The position numbers and the translations under genes are program-made. DNA of 64,000 bases from Sarcomyxa edulis (lineage: Eukaryota; Basidiomycota; Agaricomycetes; Agaricales; Mycenaceae). How positions within the stretch are numbered: position 1 is the stretch's first letter; each line of letters opens with the position of its first letter. The stretch is taken from assembly GCA_009761415.1 (NCBI GenBank), contig QUOL01000003.1, forward strand, positions 2,604,001-2,668,000. Reading direction: 5' to 3'. Below are positions 1-10,343 of the stretch, piece after piece. The notes under the pieces are model-generated. The model saw only the letters and a list, made by a program, of their open reading frames with translations, was not told where the DNA came from and did not search any database.

Positions 1-1538
1 ATGAGATGAAGACTGACGAAGATCGAGAAGACTCTGGACGAGCAAAGAAGGATCAGCAGTTTTACGCAGCAGAGAATCAGGTTGATTGATCCGTGCTGTG
101 ATAGGAGTCGTCATATCGAGATTCGGAGTGGAAGACATTGAAATCACGGTTCCTTTGTACATACATACATTCCTTAGTCAGTCAAGTCAAGTTTCGAAGT
201 AATCAATGTAGCACATACCGTCTCGAAGTAGGAATATGAACACAGGCGAGACTTTCACAGGAACTCGGGCTCCTTTCTTCAGCTCCTCGACTGTGATGTC
301 TTCTGCTATACGTTCCTGCTTGGCCTGTAGAATATCCCAATGAACGACCGCCCCACCTTCCTGCCAGAGAAAAGAAAGCCTTACAGCGTTCCTAGCCTCC
401 TCAGTCTGCGGAGCATACACCGCACCAGCACCGTTCTCCAAATCCTTACCATGCATCTTCTTCCTCTTATTCGCGCGATTGACAAGGGTAGCCATTCCTT
501 GACCCAAACCTCTCTGACTGTTCGGCGCACTTCCACCGTAATACAACGTCTTCTCGTCGTCCACACCTTCCCTACTCCCACTCCCACTCCCACTCCCACT
601 CCCTAAAAAGTCACCCTTCTTATCCTCTTCAGTGAAAGGAACAGGAGACGAAGAGCGGGGAAGATCAGTCATAGGATACCGCGGTGCCGGTGCGGGGAAT
701 GCAGGTAAGAACTGCCCGACGACTTCGTCCTCTTCGTCAGTGAGCTGGTGGCATAGGACTCGGAGAAACAGATGTTTCCGGTAGTAGTCTGCTTTGGAAC
801 GAGCATGACCTCGTTGGTGGAGGACATCTTCGATGGCTAGTGGGTGGAGGTCTGTAATAACATGGATCGAAATTAGTGTCTCGTTGTAAATCCGAAGTTG
901 TGATACGCACCATACTTCAACGCAAGAGCGCTAACAACATCAAAACTAACCCCTCCAACATTGATCCAACGAACCTTCACCCAGCCCTCCCTATCCTGAC
1001 CACGTTCCATCATCTCAACAAACTCCCGATTCCCCATCCTCCTCAAAACGCGTCTCACAGCCGAATAATCCACCACCTCAATCACACACTCCTTCTTGAT
1101 ATGCCCGTAGGTCAAGAACGCACTCTCCCGACGCGGATCGACACCTGGCTCCGCGCCTATTCCTTTCCGGGTCAGCATCTTCGTCGAGCGGCGCATTTGG
1201 ATGATTTTGCGATAGGCTGTTTGCCATTTCGCTTTGGGGTTGAAATCGGGTCCAGGGCGTATTGAGGCTGGTACTAGTGTTCTGTCTGCTTTACCATTAA
1301 TGTTATGACTGGAGGTCCTACTCTTGACGCGAGATACCGATACAGATACCTCGGGTTTCGATGGGATAGGGATTGGTTTGTATACCGGTACCGATACCTT
1401 GGGGATATCGTCTGCTTGTGAACGAGAGCCAGTAGGCGATAACGGCGCTCCTATAGCTATCGCTTCGGACTCGGACTCGTCAATGTCTGGGGTCAACGAT
1501 CGACCATCAGAGTCGCTGAACGAGTTTTCCCTGGGCAT
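1..1538 (-). CDS. CorA/ALR-type magnesium transporter-like protein (5' part, runs off left edge)
   Basis: Three exons read in phase: 1538-911, 851-219 and 152 to the edge. Introns are 910-852 (GTGCGT...CAG) and 218-153 (GTATGT...AAG). The start is the ATG at 1538 (MPRENSFSDSDG). The N-terminal ~120 residues are charged, Ser-rich and probably cytosolic. Then comes the CorA-like soluble domain: a beta-rich part with WVKVRWINVGG, followed by LHPLAIEDVLHQRGHARSKAD, a hallmark of the fungal CorA/ALR family. Exon 2 has an insertion with a Gly-Ser run (GSGSGSGSGS) encoded by a hexanucleotide repeat. Family members move Mg2+ across the plasma, vacuolar or mitochondrial membrane. The two C-terminal helices and the GMN signature would lie beyond base 1, so transport competence cannot be judged here. 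Family call is firm; subtype and location are not. Confidence 0.85.
575..602. repeat. In-frame hexanucleotide microsatellite (ACTCCC)n
   Basis: About four and a half copies of ACTCCC lie inside exon 2 of the CorA-like gene. Read on the minus strand they encode the Gly-Ser dipeptide run, so copy-number changes keep the frame. Confidence 0.85.
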
Positions 1539-2384
1539 GGTATGTATGTTGAGATTCCAGAGACCGTTGAGGTGAGGGGGGGGGACGACAACGACAGGTT
1601 TTGTGGGTGTGGGTGTGGGTGTGGGCGGTGCGTGTTATGATCCCAACCCTGGTGAGGATATTTATACGAATACGAATACGAAGGAACAGCCGCTCTGGAA
1701 TGACAGAACTCTAAAAAGCAATTGGTTTTTTAGAGCCTCGAGGCGAATCAAAACAGGCATTGTTCGCGACACAGCGACCATCGATAGCGCCCGGACGCGT
1801 TCGCCGTTTATGTATATGTATATGCAATTGTGCCTGCCATGAGCGCTGATTTTGTAGATACGTAGTCGACTCGGAGGTTCTCCAACAAGTCAGGAATGTT
1901 AATGTTAATGAGGATTCAGATAGAAAGCGCTCTGGAAGAAAGTACTTACTTGGCATGTACTTATCACTATCACTCACAGAGAGAAAATTTGGACGCGAAG
2001 GTGAAGGGCTGGTGAGGGTGACTACAGTAGTACTGCCAATGCGAAGAACCTCGCGATATCGATCGAGTTGAGGTGACCTCGCACTTCAGTTCGACGGTGA
2101 GGCCAACTCGTTTGATCGAGTTGAGCTCGTGACTCGGACTGTCGGCGTCGGCCAAATTCTCTTCTCGACGCGTCGACGCGTCCTCAGGCCTCAGGCTCGG
2201 TGTTGCCATGGTGCGTCCTCGTGAGCTCCTCGTCCTCACTCAATCTTTAGTACACTAGTACTAGTACTGTGAAACTCCAGGCAACGTTAACTGCAACTTT
2301 ACGGCGGTGGTTCGCGAAAACCACTGGCTTGGTTCATACGCGCACTAGTACTGCCAGTGGCTCCAGATCAATAACCTGTTTAAT

Positions 2385-2480
2385 TGTCGAGGAAAGTCGC
2401 GTCCAACGCGAGAACAACGCGAACAACGCGAGAACGACGCGAATAAAACCTCTCATATATATAGTCATTCATTCATTCAA
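2385..2480 (+). repeat. Dispersed repeat, copy 1
   Basis: The segment from TGTCGAGGAAAGTCGCGTC through GACGCGAATAAAACCTCTCATA to TATAGTCATTCA matches the reverse complement of bases about 5895-5983 almost base for base. This copy has about 20 extra bases in a run of AACGCG units. No coding potential or recognisable transposon ends are seen. Confidence 0.75.
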
Positions 2481-2529
2481 TGGTAACATTAATATTTGTC
2501 GACACACACCCGTAAATCATACCATTGCA

Positions 2530-2606
2530 CGTTAGAAATAGGCGTAAGCATAGCAATAACGTTAGAAATACTAGTAGGCGTAAGCGTAGCAATGACGTTC
2601 GAAATA
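2530..2606. repeat. Short tandem repeat, unit 30-36 bp, about 2.3 copies
   Basis: Unit 1 (2530-2559) and unit 2 (2560-2595) share CGTTAGAAATA and GGCGTAAGC(A/G)TAGCAAT(A/G)A. Unit 2 has a 6-base insertion. A third partial unit, CGTTCGAAATA, starts at 2596. It sits directly next to dispersed repeat copy 1 and may be its internal part. Confidence 0.75.
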
Positions 2607-3796
2607 ACCGTATTATCGCTCGGGATACCGCTTGTATGTACATAGCTCGGTCCAGTGACAGTGACCTTCATACGCCCGTGCGAATGTTTGCGATCCAGTC
2701 TCGGAGTCGGGTGTCGGTTTTGTTGGTTGGTTGGAGAGTCACGGTGTGTCTGGTTCTGATTCCGGAGGATACGAGCACGAGTTTAAATTTCGTGATGATG
2801 GATTTGATTCTGAGGGGTGAGCATTTGGGTTAGTACGGCGTCGGGAGGTTGGGGTTTGGGGTTTGGGGTACTAGGGATGACCCGTCGTTCGGCCAGTACG
2901 CATTGATCGGGCTCTACCGATACTGAGGCCTGAGGAAAGATTTGGACGAGGACGGGAGGATTAAAATTGGTGGGCGAGGACTTGACCGTAGTAAAAATCA
3001 AATAATGTATGCAGTACGATCAAATAATGTATGCAGTACTCACCGTGACCATGGAGTGTAAAGGATAACAGAACAACGCCTGCAAAGCTCATGTCATCGC
3101 GAGGACTCGGAGTGCCTTGATGAGATTTTCAGCCTGGTGACTCTTGTCTATAATATAGATTGTGTGTGTTCGACATGTCACTGGCCAGAGCAATGACTTC
3201 CTCTCGAAGTAAGCCTGGGAATGGGGTATTTAGAAAGCGTGCACATGTTCTGGAAGTGATCAGGAGAGCCATCCTACACGACATGTGCGTGTGCTGCCGT
3301 CGAGACGGTCGAGTCACAGTATTCCGAAGTTGCACCTGGCCATAGCCACGGTGTACTCGCTGTCCGCTAGCTGGCTAGAAGTTAGTCGCAATGAAGATGT
3401 GCCATGACCGGCATCTCGTCCCGTGTCCCGAACGAAGGATTTCCCTCGGATTTCGCCTCGAAGTGAGTGTGAGTGTCACGGTGCTGGCACGGTGCTCTGG
3501 CTTGTGACCGACCAGCTGCAGTCACGGTGCTCCTTCTCTTTCCCCCACGTCCTCGTCCTCGTCGAATTCTACCCACGTACTTCCCCCCATCCCATCCCAT
3601 CCCATCACTTTTCTGCAACAATTCCAGCGGGGAATACACCCACACCTACTCGCAAGTACTGTACTAGCTATAGCGCCTTTTTCCTTTCATTTCTTGGATC
3701 ATCGTACGTACTTCCACGCACGCACGCACGCATCTTCCTTCCTTTCTTCTCCAAACTCACTCACCAAACTCACTCACCTCACCCCCCAGAACCACA

Positions 3797-5227
3797 ATGG
3801 ATCGTCCTATCGCCCCCAAGTCTCGTAAACTCAAAGACCCTCTGAATCGCGCATTACTTCAAAAGAAGCTAGCGCTCAAATCCCACAAACGCCCCACACC
3901 ATCGAACCCGCTCAAACCAATTGCAATGCCCCCTCCCCCTCCCCCACCCATACCCATACATACATCACACATCCGGAGAAAACCAAAAATCACGTATCAT
4001 TCGCCTTCGGTACATACGACTACCGATCTTCGTATCGAGGCGTCTTTTAGACCCCTGCCCCTGCCCCTGCCCCTGCCCCAACTTGGTTCTTCGTCTTCGA
4101 GCTCATCCACGTCATCAGCTACAATCTCACTCAAAGGAAATAACAATACCAATGTCAATACCAATGTTAATGTTAATGTCAACTCGAAGTGTATCGGTAT
4201 TCCTGCATCTACGACCCCCCTTCCCCTTCCTCTTGCCACACCATCCTCATCCTCATCCTCATCCTCACCCACCCAACTCCAACCCCCAACATCGCCCACC
4301 CACACAAAGAAACACACACACACACACCCAACATCCCCACCCCTCCCCCTCTACCACCCCCTCGGCCGCCTCGCACTCTCCCTCCCACCCCTCGACCCAT
4401 CCGCGTTCGGGCTCCCACCCGCTCCTCTGAGGGTTCAAGAGCGCATCATTGCTATGGAGTCGGGAAGGAATAGGCGGGTGAGGGTGAGGAGGGGTGTGGA
4501 GGGATTGGGGTTGGGGTTGGGGGTACGCGATGGTGATGCAGGTGCGGGTGAGCCTGTGGTAACCCCACCCACATCTACACCTGCCCCAGTCTTAGCGGTC
4601 AAAGAAAAACCAAGCCCGCGAAAACGACGTGCCGCAGCAGGCGCCGCCGTTGACACCCGAGGAGGAGGAGGAGGAGGAGGAGGGAAGAGGAAAAGAAAAG
4701 AGACAGACGACGGAGACGCGCCCTATCCTGCGAAACGGACGCGGAATCCTAGGGGTGTTGCGGCTTTAGCGGCGGTTGTTGTGGGTACGGTTGGTGGGTC
4801 TGTGGAGCCTACGCCGGAGGGTGAGGGGGAAGGGGAGGTGGGGGAGCAGGGGGAAGGGATGGGGGTGGAGGGGAAAGAGGGGAAGGAGGGGAAGGAGGGA
4901 GGGAAGTCCAAGTCCAAGTCCAAGTCGAAGGAGAAAGACTCAGAAAAAGAGAAGGACTCACAGAAAGACAAACGACCCACCCTCCCCGAACGACGATCCA
5001 CCCGATCACGAACGGGTGTGAAGAGACGGGATTCGACTGGGAGTGCGAGTGAGCCTGCTTCTATCTCTTTGGCCTCACGAGGAAGGAGTGGGAGGGCCAA
5101 ACCTCTAGACGCGATATCGATTGCGGGCGGGGGCGGGGTGGATGAGAAGAACAAGGCGGGGGATGGGGATAGGGATAGGGATGGGGATAGGGAGGAAGGC
5201 GAGGTTAGTGAGGAGGGGAAGTCGTAG
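3797..5227 (+). CDS. Low-complexity basic protein, probably nuclear, unknown function
   Basis: A single open frame of 476 codons. It starts at ATG 3797 in the context CCACAATGG and follows a CT-rich leader. The N-terminus (MDRPIAPKSRKLKDPLNR) and basic stretches near residues 265-320 (RKRRAA, KRKRKE, PAKRTR) suggest a nuclear protein. Most of the rest is low complexity: poly-Pro, (PL)n, Ser runs, (NV)n, Gly runs, (GE)n, (KS)n and a C-terminal Asp/Arg/Glu tail. Many runs come from in-frame hexanucleotide repeats. No enzyme or DNA-binding domain is recognised. Long antisense frames exist but look like by-products of composition. The gene could be lineage-specific; with no conserved domain visible, I am only fairly sure it is expressed as drawn. 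Confidence 0.6.
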   Translation: MDRPIAPKSRKLKDPLNRALLQKKLALKSHKRPTPSNPLKPIAMPPPPPPPIPIHTSHIRRKPKITYHSPSVHTTTDLRIEASFRPLPLPLPLPQLGSSSSSSSTSSATISLKGNNNTNVNTNVNVNVNSKCIGIPASTTPLPLPLATPSSSSSSSSPTQLQPPTSPTHTKKHTHTHPTSPPLPLYHPLGRLALSLPPLDPSAFGLPPAPLRVQERIIAMESGRNRRVRVRRGVEGLGLGLGVRDGDAGAGEPVVTPPTSTPAPVLAVKEKPSPRKRRAAAGAAVDTRGGGGGGGGKRKRKETDDGDAPYPAKRTRNPRGVAALAAVVVGTVGGSVEPTPEGEGEGEVGEQGEGMGVEGKEGKEGKEGGKSKSKSKSKEKDSEKEKDSQKDKRPTLPERRSTRSRTGVKRRDSTGSASEPASISLASRGRSGRAKPLDAISIAGGGGVDEKNKAGDGDRDRDGDREEGEVSEEGKS

Positions 5228-5262
5228 GTCGGTCGCGTCGACTAAATATTCGGCGATATTGG

Positions 5263-5265
5263 AAC

Positions 5266-5297
<32 letters not shown>

Positions 5298-5305
5298 CGA
5301 CGATT
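5263..5305. repeat. Trinucleotide microsatellite (ACG)n
   Basis: A nearly perfect ACG/GAC run of about 13 units with one interrupting ATG. It starts some 35 bases after the stop codon of the low-complexity gene and is presumably in its 3' UTR. Confidence 0.85.
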
Positions 5306-5894
5306 TAGGTGGGTATATCGTATCGTATCGTATTGAGCGCAACCACTCCACTCCACATCACACCATCCAGCCATCCATCCAACCAACCAACTATCCAATC
5401 CATCTATCCATTTTCTGGATCTGGATCTGGATCTGCACACAGGATTATTCTCATATCTCCCTCTGGACACTCCCCCCTCCCTCCCTCCTCTCCCCTCCTC
5501 TCCCCCCCCTTCACCTTCCACCTTACCTCGCGAATCCATCCATCCATTCATCAAATCACCTCATTTTATCTATCTATCTATCACTGGTCTGTACACACAA
5601 TCACAATATCAACCCATCACCATTATGCATTACATTTACATTTACATTGTTTTCCCTTTTCCTCGCCTCTTCTCTGCGTACATAACCCATTTCTTCATTT
5701 CCTGAATCCTCGTCTCTGATTTACCGATTTACCGATTTACTATTTACCGATTTCCGGGGATTTAGTATTTACCGAATTCCTTTTCCTTTTGCTCTTCCTC
5801 TTCCTCTTCCTCCGATCCTTTTCCTCTTCCTCGTCTCGTCTCATTTCTACCGATTTTCTAGTTTTCTTTCCGTGATTGTTTTCACTTGTCCATA

Positions 5895-5983
5895 CATATT
5901 CATATTGAATGACTATACATATGAGAGGTTTTATTCGCGTCGTTAGCGCGTTTGACGCGACTTTCCTCGACATTGCAAGTTAA
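5895..5983 (-). repeat. Dispersed repeat, copy 2 (inverted relative to copy 1)
   Basis: The reverse complement reads TGTCGAGGAAAGTCGCGTC, AACGCG, GACGCGAATAAAACCTCTCATA, TATAGTCATTCA, matching copy 1 with one short gap. Together, copies 1 and 2 flank the low-complexity gene as an inverted pair. Confidence 0.75.
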
Positions 5984-6082
5984 CGCGTAACGGGGCATCA
6001 TATATCAACGTGGAGGCAACTTGGAGGCAACTTGGAGGGGTGCGTGCGCGCAGGGTCAAAATGCAAATGCAGGTTTTTTTTT

Positions 6083-6178
6083 TCACTTGTCCATATCATA
6101 TTGCAATTGATTTATTGATAGATATAAGAGATCTAGAGTTTTTTTCGCGTCGTTCCTTCGCGTTTGAGTCCAAATCAG
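6083..6178 (-). repeat. Dispersed repeat, copy 3 (degenerate)
   Basis: In the same orientation as copy 2. It shares the flank TTCACTTGTCCATA and the core TTCGCGTCGTT followed by a CGCGTTTGA-like block. The middle has drifted. Confidence 0.6.
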
Positions 6179-6773
6179 CAATATCAATATTGTGTAACCA
6201 CCTACTTATAAGTTATAACATGGACGCCACTGGCACTAAGCCTTCGTTGCAATCACACTCACACCCTTGGGCCTTGGACGTCGACGCTGAGTCGATTATT
6301 TTCATTCTGACGCTCGATATCAATATTCAGTACTCAGTTTTCAATATTCAACACGGGTGCGTGAAACCCACTCACCCCCCACCCCCCCAACTTGAAGAGC
6401 AACCAAGAGCAAGGGCACGCCGTCCGCGTCCAACTAACTCGATCTGATTACAGTACTAGTGCATGCATCCGGTGAGATGGTTCCAAATCCACATCCACAT
6501 CAAGGCAAGGACGCGATGGCGGGTAAGTGCCATTGATGATTGATGATTGATGAACGCGATGCACTGGCAGTCTAGAGACTGCGACTCTACTTCCTTTCTT
6601 TTCCTTTCCCTTCGCCTCATCTCTCGACACAAAAGTCTAATATCATCATTCTTTTCCTTCCATTTCGCTGGTGTATAGTGTATCTGTCACCTCATGCCTA
6701 CCATCGAGCCATCCGAGTTTCACCTCGGGCATTCGGATCCGTTCTCTATACAGTATACTCCCTCAAGCTATAC

Positions 6774-6779
6774 TATAAA
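6774..6779 (+). promoter_or_regulatory. TATA box of the Ser/Thr-rich membrane protein gene
   Basis: TATAAA, 54 bases before the ATG at 6833. This is a normal distance for a short 5' UTR in these fungi. Confidence 0.55.
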
Positions 6780-6832
6780 ACCATGTCTAGCTCCTTCTAC
6801 TTTCCCTCCCCTCTTCGTGTTCGTGTTGGAAA

Positions 6833-8228
6833 ATGAGATACAGCTCTACCCCCTCTCTCCTCATCCTCACCAGCATCCTCGTCCTCACCAACACCCACAA
6901 CATCCTAGTCACCGCCACGACCAACGGAACGATCGACGATCAACTAGGCGACAGTATCACCAAAGCCCAAATCGTCTACTCACCCACAGAATTCAACGGT
7001 AATCCCGTTTGGCGAGGATCGGATGATTGCGCGGTTTGTGCTATCACTCCGGAGGATAGCAAGACCTTTGATGGTACTTGGACGTCAGCGACTTATTTCG
7101 CTGATCAGGGGATTGGGAATATTTCGATTGGGTTTGAGTTCCAGGGTACGTACGGCGTTCCCTGGTCGTTTCCATACTTATATCCTCTATCCTCTACACT
7201 GCACATCGACTGAGCATCTACTGTATACTTACTACAGGAATCGCCATCTATATATACATCATCCAATCGAACGTCCCCGCAGAGACGAGCGAAGTGAGCT
7301 CCACGTTCTGCGATTTCTACATCGACCACCAGAAGGTCGGGAATTACAGCCATGTCACGGACGGGTCGTCGACTTTTCAGTACGACGTTCTGGCGTATAG
7401 CAACACGTCGTTGAAGGATGGAAATCATACTTTCCTCATCGATGCTACTGGTCAGATCAATTCGTATACTATCTTCGATTATGCTGTATACACGTTCGTA
7501 TACCTTCATCTTATTCATTCGCTAGTTCTGACTCTAATATGACTGATATAATTTATTGCAGTACGAACCAAATCGATACAGAGTCAACGAATATCACGAC
7601 TACTAGTTCTAGTTCACCCTCGACGACGTTGTCCCACACTAGTACTTCCATCACTTCAACCGTCGCCGCTTCTGCCTCTACGGGAACTTCTCAATCTTCC
7701 AACGGCGCGATCACTCATGGTCATAAAATCAAGGCAGCCATCATAGGTGGCGTAATCGGTGGCCTCGCGGGATTGAGCATCATCTTTCTTCTCTGCAGAC
7801 GCCATCGACACCACCGTGACGACTCCGACGCGATGCTCGAAAAACCCACAGCGTTCGATTTGGGACTTCCGGATTCGGATTCGGATTCTGCCCGACGAGC
7901 GCGATTCGAGCGTGATGGGAAAGGGAGAGCAGGATCAGAAGGACATGTACCTCTCGTGCGGCCGGTGACGATGCCGTATCAGTCTAAGAGGAGGCGTCAG
8001 GGAGTATCGTCTACTACCGATTCCTCACTTTCGCCTCCTTCTTCTTCGCCATTGATATCCACTGGCACGAACACGACGAACGCTGAACCGTCACCGTCAC
8101 CAATAACGATAACGATATCCGACTCCCAACCGTCTCCGGTTCGAACGTTCATACATAGTGATAGTGGCGTGCGGATGGATTCGAATTCGCAGGTTATCGA
8201 GATACCTCCTGCGTATATTGCGGACTGA
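6833..8228 (+). CDS. Secreted-type single-pass membrane protein with Ser/Thr-rich stalk
   Basis: Three exons, 6833-7145, 7238-7493 and 7562-8228, give 411 residues. Junctions are G|GTACGT...CAG|GA and AC|GTTCGT...GCAG|T. Residues 1-30 form a signal peptide with a long hydrophobic core (SLLILTSILVL). An ectodomain of about 180 residues follows, with several N-glycosylation motifs and a paired cysteine pattern (DDCAVCAI). Next comes a Ser/Thr stalk rich in TTTSSSS and TSITST runs. A transmembrane helix is at about residue 250 (AAIIGGVIGGLAGLSIIFLL), then a basic stop (CRRHRHHR) and a disordered tail. The architecture is common in agaricomycete surface proteins of unknown role. The second donor is GTTCGT rather than GTATAC; only this choice keeps the stalk in frame. 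Confidence 0.8.
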
Positions 8229-8451
8229 GTTTGGTCTTCATGATACCTACAGCGAACTAGATAGATACGGACTTCCCTTTTTGGCGTATACGTATAGTCT
8301 AGACTTTCGGGCGTGCAATTGTGTAGAGTCAGAAGAACCGCTTGCGGGTATACATTTTGTATATTGTCTTCAGCCCTCTGATTTGATTTTATCTATACAG
8401 GCATTATATATGTGGGAGGCGGAGGTCGTCAACCTGCCTTTCCTTGTGTTG

Positions 8452-9700
8452 CTACATCTCCAAAATGAGACCTTCTGTGGAGCACCTATCCAGCATCTCA
8501 ATCACACCAGGACTAGTGATCTTGACTTTCAAACTAACTAGCTCCACATATCTCAACCTTGACATTCGAGCACGAGACTCAGAACCCAGCCACCAACGCG
8601 AAGCGATCATTCTAACCATATCACCATCTGGCGTCTAGTTCCAATCTTCTGATATTGTCAAATGTTCGAGGTTTGGGAGAATCGGATCGATGACGTCCTC
8701 CTCCGACTGGAAGTGCTCTAGCTCTAGAACACGGATGCTCTCGGAGCAGTGAGACTTTGAGTCGTCAATGTCCAACTCTATGAGAGCCGTGTTAAGTTGG
8801 CTCGGAGCAGAGATTCGAAGGTTTGACTTAGAAACAGAGAGGACAGAGTGAAGGATGAGCGTGTTTGGAGTTCGGAAAGCTCAGTGAGATCCACAGGGAA
8901 GACATCCTCGAAAGAGAGGCACAAGATTTTGATCATCGACAGAGTAATCATTCCGAATAGACGGTGCAGGTCCTCGGGTCGATCGACAGTCACATCGACC
9001 ACACGTAGCCGGGGAAACACGATGGGACTCAAGAGTCTGAGAGTATCCCATCATCCCGTGATCTGAGTATCAACTCCAATATTTCGACATTCACTGATAG
9101 ATATACAAAGTTCATCGAAAGTCGTACAATTTTTGAGTAGGTAATCTGAAGCCTCTGGATATCGAAAGGTTGCCGTTCTGGTGTGCTTATGCCGAGAGTG
9201 TTGAGGCGCAGGAAAGATGGGGAATCCAAAGATCAAGACCAGTGGGCCGCCCCTTAATTCTGCAGAAAATACCCTTATGTCTAATTCTTCCAGTAGTGGC
9301 ATTGAGATTGCTGACATGGCCATGGCAAGAATGGACTGGATCAGAGCGAAAGGGGCATCCAGAGTGAGACTTCGAGAAGATAAGACCTGAGAGAGGCGAT
9401 GTCAGGAATAGTAGAACTGCCTCCATGAGCCGTTATTGTGATGTCGAGGGGCAAAGACTTCGCTGTCCAACCATGATGTTAGGAACATGCGTTGTTTCGT
9501 TTTCGTAGGGTCAAGTGGAGCATGATGCACCTCTAAAACGCCGGATGCCCGACCGCAACATTTCGCTAGAACGAGCAGATTTGACAGAGTAGGAGGGGTT
9601 GCTTCTTGGGATATAGCTTTCGATCGATATCATCTTCCAGACGGAAAAGAAATATGTCCTTCAAAATCTCCGTTGGGGGACAGCGAATGGGTGACAACAC
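8452..9700 (-). pseudogene. Decayed F-box protein gene
   Basis: Read on the minus strand, pieces of one F-box protein follow each other in the right order but in different frames. From about 9680: PPTEILKDIFLFRLED, then LLLCQICSF, a stop (TAG), RNVAVGHPAF, another TAG. Then PLDITITAHGG and IASLRSYLLEVSLWMPLSL followed by a TGA. A shifted frame carries MPLLEELDIRV. Further shifted pieces carry LRLNTLGISTPERQPFDIQR and FPRLRVVDVTVDRPEDLHRL. The tail is LEHLTISEDWN, a TAG, then MVRMIASRWW and a final stop at 8454-8452. In live relatives the first two TAG positions carry tryptophan (SWR, PALW). It is unlikely to make protein and is probably a relic of the neighbouring F-box family. Confidence 0.85.
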
Positions 9701-10343
9701 AGCTTTGTACGCATTCACTTTTACGCGAAGCTCGCCTTGATGGTGAATGAGATTGTCCGAGATCGCTGGAGTGCGTTGTATTTCGTTTTACAATCGCGAA
9801 AGATCCGTCTCTCCTTGCAAGATGAGAGTTTGGATTTGGGTGTATTCGGAGGCTGAGTGAGCAAGACTGTTGGGTGTTGACCCGTATATCCTGGTGGATA
9901 CTAAAATGAGAACGTTTTGTTCTATTTGTAAGAGTAATATTACCCACTGTTTCATTCATTCTGATCCAAGTTCTGCAGATTCAGGTTGAGACTTTGTTAA
10001 AACTTGCAAAAAACTTGAGGACAAACGGGGAGGGTTTCTTTTGGTTTTTCTGCGAGAAGCGTATGATATTTTAGAGATACAAACAGGTACAGACAGCAAG
10101 AGTACTTGCCTCAGGCTGAGTTAGCAAGTAAGAGTCTGTTGTTACAAGAATCAAGATGACACGTTGCGATTTTTGGTAAGCATGGTCACGTTACGGCTAA
10201 TTTTTTGTTGACGCGATGTTTGCCAGCGGCTTCCGATACCAGGTCGCGTTCAGATCTACAGAAAGTGTTTTATAAAAAGCTGGATTCAAGATCCGTTGAA
10301 TCCACGCCAGAAAGTAATCGTAACGGCCAAGTCAAAATCATAT
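9701..10343. other. Intergenic, no gene seen
   Basis: The left part may still hold the eroded N-terminus of the F-box pseudogene, but I cannot align it. Nothing else is recognisable. Confidence 0.5.

Larger units (their letters stand above)
1539..3796. other. Gene-poor, simple-sequence-rich intergenic region
   Basis: About 2.2 kb with no reading frame that looks coding. The open frames are short, of mixed composition, and lack splice-consistent extension. It holds a GGGTGT run near 1605-1625, a copy of a dispersed repeat near 2390-2480, a short tandem repeat at 2530-2606, and G-rich TTGGGG-like runs near 2850-2872. CCCAT repeats lie near 3585-3606. The right end (from about 3650) is CT-rich and probably the promoter and 5' UTR of the gene starting at 3797. 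Confidence 0.6.
5228..6832. other. Intergenic, microsatellites and two copies of a dispersed repeat
   Basis: No gene is supported. The region contains an ACG/GAC trinucleotide run just after the stop, a TATCG run, and CCAT/CCAA and CTGGAT runs. A CT-rich section precedes two copies of the dispersed repeat. An 11-base tandem (GGAGGCAACTT) lies near 6011-6038. The last 100 bases are the core promoter of the next gene. Confidence 0.6.

Noticed and set aside
2850..2875. TTGGGG-like repeats resembling telomeric DNA
   Set aside because: Only about three irregular units. They sit inside a simple-sequence region far from any end of a contig-like structure.
3921..5154. Several long frames overlapping the 3797-5227 gene on both strands
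   Set aside because: They mirror the same simple repeats in other frames. None has an independent start context or recognisable sequence.
9630..9959. 109-codon minus-strand frame at the F-box pseudogene
   Set aside because: The F-box residues (PTEILKDIFLFRL) read in a neighbouring frame, so this frame is a shadow of the decayed gene.
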